A stretch of DNA of 64,000 nt from Isoetes taiwanensis. Lineage: Eukaryota; Streptophyta; Lycopodiopsida; Isoetales; Isoetaceae. This document shows positions 57,020 to 64,000 of the stretch, piece by piece. Under the pieces are notes generated by a model, which was not told the DNA's origin, searched no databases, and saw only the letters and a program-made list of their open reading frames with translations. The stretch's first letter is position 1. Each line of letters opens with the position of its first letter. Location of the stretch: positions 773,873 through 837,872 of the forward strand of contig JAJEKV010000048.1 in NCBI GenBank assembly GCA_021234155.1, given 5' to 3'. The position numbers and the translations under genes were made by a program.

Positions 57020-57605
57020 GTTGTGTCATGGAGTGCACTTATTTTTGGATATGCTTACCATACGGAAAGTGTTCTTGCCCTAGAATGTTATGAGATCAAT
57101 GTAACTTTTTTGGGCATATTGAAAGCTTGCGCCAGCTTGGAAGCTCTACATCAAGTTAGGAAAACTCATGAACAGATGATTTTAATACATATGCCAAGTG
57201 CATGAGCTTGGAGGAGGCATGCAAAATCTTTGGCAATTTACCAAGAAGGAATGTTATCTCATGGAGTGCGATGATTGCAAGGTATACCCAGTATGGTGAA
57301 GGTTCTGATACCTTAAGATGTTTTGGAGCATGCTCCATCAATGGATCAACCCAAACAAAGTAACATTTCTTAACATCATGAAGGCATGTGGACATATAGG
57401 TGCTATTGACGTATAGGTGCTATTGAACAAGGTAGGCATATCCATGAGCAAATCATTCAAGATAAGATACAGTCTGATATTGTTGTCGGCAACACCCTTG
57501 TGGATATGTGAAATGCTTTGCTTTATGCCATTGCTGAGGAATCTGTCTAGAATGGTTCCACAAAAGAATGATATGGGTCTGCATATGAAGAAAAGAGAAG
57601 AGCAC
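57020..57605 (+). pseudogene. PPR protein pseudogene
   Basis: Plus-strand text in changing frames shows PLS-type PPR repeats: VVSWSALIFGYAYHTESVLA, INVTFLGILKACASLEALHQ, YAKCMSLEEACKIF-like text, RRNVISWSAMIARYTQYGEG, VTFLNIMKACGHIGAI-like text, GRHIHEQIIQDKIQSDIVVG and NTLVDM followed by a stop. The motif wording resembles the large PPR families of ferns, lycophytes and mosses. No start codon, targeting peptide or DYW domain is present. It lies downstream of the Helitron 5' end at 55140, as the other PPR piece lies inside the first Helitron. Confidence 0.7.
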
Positions 57606-60600
57606 TAAGTATTTTAGTCCACTATTATGTGGCCGCCTGTAATGCTATGGTTCTCTTCTTATATAGAAGAGAACCATCATTCTAGGGAAAGGGATGCCAG
57701 TTTTAGCGCCAACTCTCCTTTTGGACCCAAGCTTTCTTTAGCCCAAGCTTGCTATAGCACAGGCTTTCTTTGGCCCTTTCTCCCATAAAAACCTTGTGTC
57801 TTTCTGTATTCCTCATCGGCATTTCCTCTGAGCTGAATCTTGGTGTTGTACATAGTTTTTCTATGTCAGCCATTCTCATTACCTAGATTTCTCCTTCTTC
57901 TCTATGCAGTTTCTTTAGTTTCTACTTAGTACTAGATCATCTCCCTCGTAATTCTGCATTCACTTCACAAGCTTTTCTGGCATTCAGGCAGTGCGCAATC
58001 CGCACTTCTACTGGATTCATAACCTTTGTTGACAGTTTTTTACAAATTTCTAAATTCCTTCCTCGTTTGGTAGTTGCTTGGATTCGGCTAGGCTGGAGTT
58101 GGATGTCCAACATTAGCATATCCAGCTGGTCCTAGCATGATCTCCTGCTTTTGCCATATGAATCGGGACCCAGCTTTGTTTGCTTGCATTTATCTGCGGG
58201 CTGAAATAGGGCGGTTTTTTGAGTTGGAGCCTAGTTTAAGTTTGAGCTCCTCTTGGAATGGTTGCTTTTCTCTGATCATGCAGAGTAACGGATCCCCTTG
58301 TAGCTGGTGTTGGGACCAGATTTGCTTGTCATGCAATTTTAAAAATGGATGGATATGGACTGACTTCCCTGGTTTTTTAAAACTGCTTCGGGTAAGTGGG
58401 CCGCCGTCCTTGAGTAGGTCGGATCCATGGGCAATGGCTGCATCTGTGTACAAATTTATGCTTTTTGCTAGGTTTTTACGGGAATAAACATGATAAAATA
58501 AACATTTAGCTTGCAAACTTAATATCTTATTGCGTGGATACATTGGTTGTGCCTTTGGTCTCTTGTTGTGGAGATGCATGTTCGAGTCTTGTGGGCATCA
58601 ACTCATGGGTGAGAAAGTTGTGAATTGTTGACAATGCTTTTGGGACCTTGGAAACGAGACGAAGTTTGTTAATCTTTTTTTATCTTGGATGCCTTAAGAA
58701 ACTTTTTGTTGCAATGCAACTTTGCCTAGATGTAGTCTGCCAAATTGTTGCATAGGTTGTTCTGTTTGGGCCTTGTTTATTTTGTCAAGTTGTTTTTGTG
58801 GGGTGCATTTTTCCGCTTGTACATCCTGCTTTGAGCAGACTTGGTTGTTAGAGATGTCTTTAGATGCTTTGTTGGTCTAGAGTTTTTGTACCTTCTTAGT
58901 TTCGTCCATCAGGTATAGTTGTGTTTATCCATGTTTGCGCAACTCTAGTACCCACTTTTTATGTTGTAAATATTCGAGCACCTCAACTTTTCTGTATTGG
59001 AGTGGTCGGTCTGGGTTTATGCCCATCAATCCCTTGTTTTTTGGAGATCGTGTATTGGTCAGGTTGGAATGTGTGCCCCCTTTTATTAGATTCATTTCGA
59101 TGACAATTTCCTTGTTTGATGGTTCTCCTTTGTTCAGTTGTCGTTGATGTGCATGACTTGGAGTCTAAGGCCAGTCTTGGGTCTTACATCATTAATTCCT
59201 TGGATGCCGGGTTGGCATGTTAGCCTGGGGTCTTGCTTTGTCAATCCCTTGTTTTTGCTGGATCTTCATAGGTTGGGATGCGTGTCCCTTAATTTCGTAT
59301 TTTAAATATGTCGTCTTGTTTTGTTGGAAATGAGTTCTTGCTTTCAGTTTGTCCTTTAAGTTAGATAAGATTGGATTCTAAGGTCTTGGGTCTTATGTTC
59401 CTAGATTAAAAGCATAGCCTAGATGCTTTAGGTGTCCCTTAGATTGTGTTGTTTGGTTTGGTTTTATAAGGCTTTGTTGGTTTTTGAGGCATTTTGAGTC
59501 TAGGGTCTGTTGTCATGCTTCCTGGGTCCAGTACAACATAGCCTAGATGCTTTTTTGTATTTTTTGTGAACAGTCGATCCTTGTTCTTATACCATGTTTT
59601 TCCTATTTTTTCAGTTTGTTGCATAGCTTGGTTTGTTTGGACATGGTTTCATGAATCTTGTCGAGTTGTTAGGTCATAAAGGTTAGGATTTTTTTGGTGT
59701 GGGAAGCATTTTGGTTTGCTTGTGTTTCACTTTGAGGCAGGCTTGGTCTGAGGTATTCACATGAAGGTTGGTGGTTCTAAGGGTTTTTTTGGATGCCGGT
59801 ATCCCCCCAATTTTTACATATTGCATGGTTTTCTTAATGGTTTGCTTGGTTATTTTGCACTAAATATGGTTGTTCCGGCTCTGGCTTGTCCTTTCAACAC
59901 GAGATTGCTTAAGGCCCAGGCATTAACAGGCTTGATGTTTATTGAAGAACGAGATATGGCTTTTCATTCATCTTGGATTAGGCAAGTTTTACATAGTGTT
60001 TGGTCTGGTGCTTATATTGTTGACTCAACCATATCAGGCTTCATTTCTCGTAAGCTTTTATATTTTTAAGATTTCGTTGTTGTTTGACATCTTAGTCTCG
60101 GTCCGGCTAGCACATTATACAAGTTCGAGCTTTTTTGCTATTGAATGCCCTAAATTGAGCTCATATTTGTACACATATTTCTTTTCCTTAAAATTGTATT
60201 CCGTGGATGCATGCTCTAGGTCCTTGCGGATTTCTTGAGTATTCTCTACTCTCCAGTAGTGCCTCTATACATGTGCTATAACGATGTACCCAGTAAAAGA
60301 TGTATTCTACTTAAGTTGGCTTGGTATCGGAAATTTCCCTCAAAAATGTAGTTCGCGCATGCACTATAAAGCACGAATTCATTAATTGGGTAAAAAAGGC
60401 AGATTTTGAGAATTTTGAGCACACCTCTTTAGGCCCACCACAAGTAAAAGTGTGTTGTACTCCACCTTTATTTCAAAATTTCCCCCCTCTACATTTGAGC
60501 GGGATAAAGTCTTAAAAAGTCTCGAAATAACTATGGGTCATTAACTACTATCGGGCATTTCGGTCATCGGCTTAGTGCCCTATTCAGAGCAGACCTATTT

Positions 60601-63599
60601 TCTACGAGCTCCGAGATGGAGGCGGGCACCCGATTTGTTAGGGCAGAAGCAGGCGGCGATGGCAGATACAACTGAAGGAGGCGATGGCAGATGCAAATGG
60701 CCAAGCAGATATTTTTTTGGAGCCTGGTACTCACCGCAGCAGATGATTTCGAAAAAATATGATTTCCGGAGCAGATGATAGAGGTCTACCATGTTCTTGT
60801 CCGTTTGTTTTTTGCTCAAGGAATCCAACAGTGAATTGCGTGCTGGTAGTAGGAGGGTTTTCACTTCAGAGAATGCTTACATGGTTAGCTGAATAAGAAA
60901 AGAGCGATGAAGAATATTATTGTGTGAATCCATGAGCGCTGTTTTGCATGGCGTTGTCAAGTTTGGATTTCAATCAAATCTTGTGCTCTCCACGAAATCC
61001 AAGAAGACCTATGGATCGATTTGATTTATCTCAGGGCTTTTTTGCATGCTTGTTTTCTCCAAGAACATCCAAATCTGTGGGATTCATCCGGATTTTAAAG
61101 GTTTATTAGCCGGGTTATAGAGGGAAAACACAAATATCATGCTCACAGAGGGTTTCATGATGCTTCAGAGAGCTATCTAATCCCTCTTTGTCTAGTATTA
61201 TTTCGGCCATGATCAGATTGGCCCTGTTGCAAAAATGAAAGAACCGGAGGCAAGATCCTTTTCGACTGTTCAACTCGGATTGTTCAGAGGTTTCTATGAT
61301 TTTTTCTGTGGCAAATATCCCTCAGTTACATCTCCTACCTTGAACAACGATTTCACTAACTAAATTTGTATCTTGGCAAGCTGTACGGAATATGTGGAGG
61401 ACTTTTTCTGTGTTGGATTCTAGCTCCACGAAATCGCCATCGCGATTTATAAGAGCAAAAAAATGGGCTGACAGAGATCAATGTGCTCCCCAAAATCGCT
61501 ACAGTGATTATTTTAAGCATAAATATGCTTTTTTTTTATTATTTTGAGCATAATATGTGGTTTTTTTAGGGTTATATTATTGTAATAATAATTAATATTA
61601 TAATGAATAAGCAAAAATAAATAGGTTAATTTACCTGTGGGTGTGCAATATGCACTCAATTTCAGCTCCCATAGATCGCAGTGGCGATCTTTGCGAGCCC
61701 AACATGTCTAAATTTGTCACAATTAATACACCATGTTTTATAAAATTGCCTTAAAAAATTATATATAGGCCTTTCATGATAAAAAAATAACACAGTGGCG
61801 ATTTGTCCAACCATTTTTGCATGTTTTTTCTTGACCAATGAGGTCCGCATGGAGGACTTTTTGCCATTTATATGGGCACTGCAACCTATTTCAAGTCAAA
61901 CGAGAATTTCAAATTTCTCTAACTAATGAATTCTTGCTTTATAGTCTCATCTTTGCCATTTGTTTTATGTCATTATCTAGATAGTTTGTTTTAGATTACA
62001 TATTCTATTGTTAGCTCTATAGTTCATGTGTACATGCATCTTCTGCTACGCCCTGGCATTTATCTCGATAATTACATAGTTCATTTTTTTTAAATGCATA
62101 TTCTATTTTATATTTTATCGGCTAAAATAGTTCATTTGTAAAGTATATATGTACATGCACTTGTCAAATGCTGTTTGGCCCTTTTGTTATTCGCTAAATG
62201 ATTCGTTTTCATATTGCTCGACCCATGCACCGATTCCCTCATCTTGGACTTGTCAAGTACTTGCGATATGCCACCTCATACAAGTGTTGCCAAATCCTGG
62301 GCATGTTTAGTAAATGGCAGAGGTTTATATCTCCTTGATGACAGGATGGAAATTGGATGTGTTAGGAGACACTATTCCACGATCAGGTATCTATTTCAAT
62401 TTGCTCTTTAGTTTTTGCATTTTCTATAGGTGAGTTCGCTTTGCACATGAGTATTTTCACTAACATTTTTTCATTCTTTAGGGTGGGAGCATCCATTTGA
62501 GCATAAAGTAACTTCGGTCGAATGTCTAATTCTTTGCTTGGCTATTCCATGTATTTCTATCTTTGCAGTCTATGGTAGCGTCCTTGGCACCATAGGTTTT
62601 TTAGTTGAGGGATGCTCATTTGTTTGTCCATTTCACATTGTTTTCTTCTTGGAATTTGTTGATTTCGTTCTGCAAGTTATGGAGTTCCCAGTCGTCGCTA
62701 ATTTATTTCTGCGGTTAAACGGTTCGTTGGTTTAATTAGAAGTAGCTCATTTCTCTCCATTCTCTCCTGCCTGTAGTTTCATTTGGTACTTTGTATGCTT
62801 GCTCTATTTCTTTTACCTCATGACTTTCCATCTCTCTTCCTTCCCTTTTGCATAAATGTCTCGTCCCATTCCACCTTTACTGCATCAGTGGTACCAATTG
62901 CTCTATTTGTTCTTACTCCATGTATCTTACGATGTCCTCTTCGTTTGGTTTTTCATTCCTCGATATCCTTTGATTTGTTGTGCTCTGTTCCTCTTGTCTT
63001 AATCCCATTTCTCCATCCATTTCATTTGCTTATGTTTCCTTTTTTGCTCTAAATTTCTTGAGTTTGATGGAATTTTTAACAAGTGAGAACAAAGTGCCCT
63101 TCTGATAGATCCATGTGGGATACTAGAAAATTGACAACCACAGGTCTTGCATAGAACAGAATGTGCACTGCTACTATCTCCCAAATTCTCTTATCTTGCT
63201 AAGAAAGATTGAACATGCTTTGCAATTACCTTGAGAGTACCAATCATCAACAAAGTTCACGTCTAGTGAAAACTATCTCTGGTTCGTCCTCATATCAACC
63301 AAAGAAAACAAAGGCTAAGGATCAACACTGGATGTTATCTCCAACCATCAGATAGGTTGCCACTGAGTGACAAATTTCTATACAGAACTGGATACACTTT
63401 TTATTTTCTTCCATGCTCGTAGTAGCCCCTACAGAAATGAAGAAGCCATTGGATATGGACTCAATAGAGCACACAGGGGATTGCAGATCATATAAATTGT
63501 TTACCACACATTATACAATGTATCAGCAATTGATACATTAGCTGTTTTATTTTGATGCAACCTTGTGGATAAGTTTGCTTTGTGCAGTTTGTCTACAGG
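57606..63599. other. Long stretch with no recognised gene
   Basis: About 6 kb of T-rich plus-strand sequence. Frames at 58137-58487, 59761-60069 and 62783-63052 are open but lack recognisable domains. Phrases such as CATAGCCTAGATGCTTT recur (about 59410 and 59529). Around 61430-61810 the motif GGCGAT/ATCGCC recurs four times. An intron-rich or regulatory region cannot be excluded. Confidence 0.4.
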
Positions 63600-63800
63600 A
63601 ATGAAATGGAATGGAGTGAAGTGGAGTGGAATTGAATTTTATCGTCCACAGAGACCAACTAGTCTATGGGACTCAGACAAAGAAAACAACAAGCGTATTA
63701 CTATCAGGATTAAAAATCCCTGTCTCAAAGAGTTTTCGGGAAAAAACCTTGGCAGTAATAGGCATGCTGACAAACTATACAAACTATACAATGACATATT
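63600..63800 (-). mobile_element. LINE 3'-end fragment, minus strand
   Basis: Inverted relative to 39480-39690, with tail repeats (GAATGGAATGGAGTGAAGTG) at the left, then TATCGTCCACAGAGACC, AACAACAAGCGTATTACTAT and TTTTCGGGAAAAAACCTTGG. Same family as 54728-54895. It fades out after about 63800, so it is 5'-truncated. Confidence 0.85.
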
Positions 63801-64000
63801 ATGCTACAATTCAGTGTTGTGCCAGTAGCGTAATTGAGTGTGTGTATTAATCCATGATTTCTTGAAGATATGATGCCAGTAAGCCCACAAAACACATGTA
63901 GTGCTGATTAGGAAGGATTAATTGAACATAGCATGCCCAGATATGGTCGTATGCTTGACAATTCTGAAGGGCATGGCATCAATCCTCAATGGCTCCCTGC
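63801..64000. other. Right edge, nothing recognised
   Basis: AT-rich sequence with no recognised feature. Confidence 0.4.

Overview
The window looks like nuclear DNA of a land plant with a large, repeat-rich genome. Evidence: long AT-rich non-coding tracts, few genes, a plant-type armadillo-repeat membrane protein, decayed plant PLS-type pentatricopeptide (PPR) sequence, and nested LTR retrotransposons with tRNA-Met-like and tRNA-Asp-like primer sites. A fern, lycophyte, bryophyte or gymnosperm would fit; I cannot name the species. No rRNA, tRNA or CRISPR array was seen.

Layout. (1) 1-3.98 kb: exons of an unidentified minus-strand gene, one with an AT-hook. (2) 3982-30995: one minus-strand LTR retrotransposon with TGTGACGT...ACGTCACA ends and a perfect 5-bp target duplication TTTAT. 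Its internal part carries a Helitron-type 3' end (to 13329). Its right LTR was split by a second, plus-strand Ty3/gypsy element of the Athila/Tat type (19042-30099), which has its own perfect 5-bp duplication CCATT. (3) 31.9-39.7 kb: two related non-LTR retrotransposons (LINEs) in tandem, separated by CT microsatellites. (4) 39742-48483: a minus-strand Helitron with textbook ends (5' TC, 3' hairpin plus CTAG, inserted between A and T), holding PPR pseudogene pieces and an exon-like fragment. (5) 48.8-51.1 kb: a decayed gene with HUH-endonuclease (Rep) motifs, resembling the recently recognised Replitron class; it is flanked by copies of a 65-bp repeat that also occurs just downstream of the neighbouring gene. 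(6) 51262-53558: the best host gene here, an armadillo-repeat membrane protein, broken by one frameshift. (7) 54.7-64 kb: minus-strand LINE 3' ends, another Helitron 5' end, a copia-like remnant, more PPR pseudogene, then about 6 kb with nothing recognisable.

Together the window records layered transposition by four mechanisms (LTR, LINE, Helitron, HUH/Rep). The order is partly readable: outer LTR element first, then the inner LTR element and the Helitron end inside it. Every transposon coding region I could read contains stops or frameshifts. Some of these may be assembly errors, because the LTR pairs are nearly identical in AT-rich stretches but full of small indels in GC-rich ones. The strongest lead is the HUH/Rep gene at about 49.2-49.85 kb.
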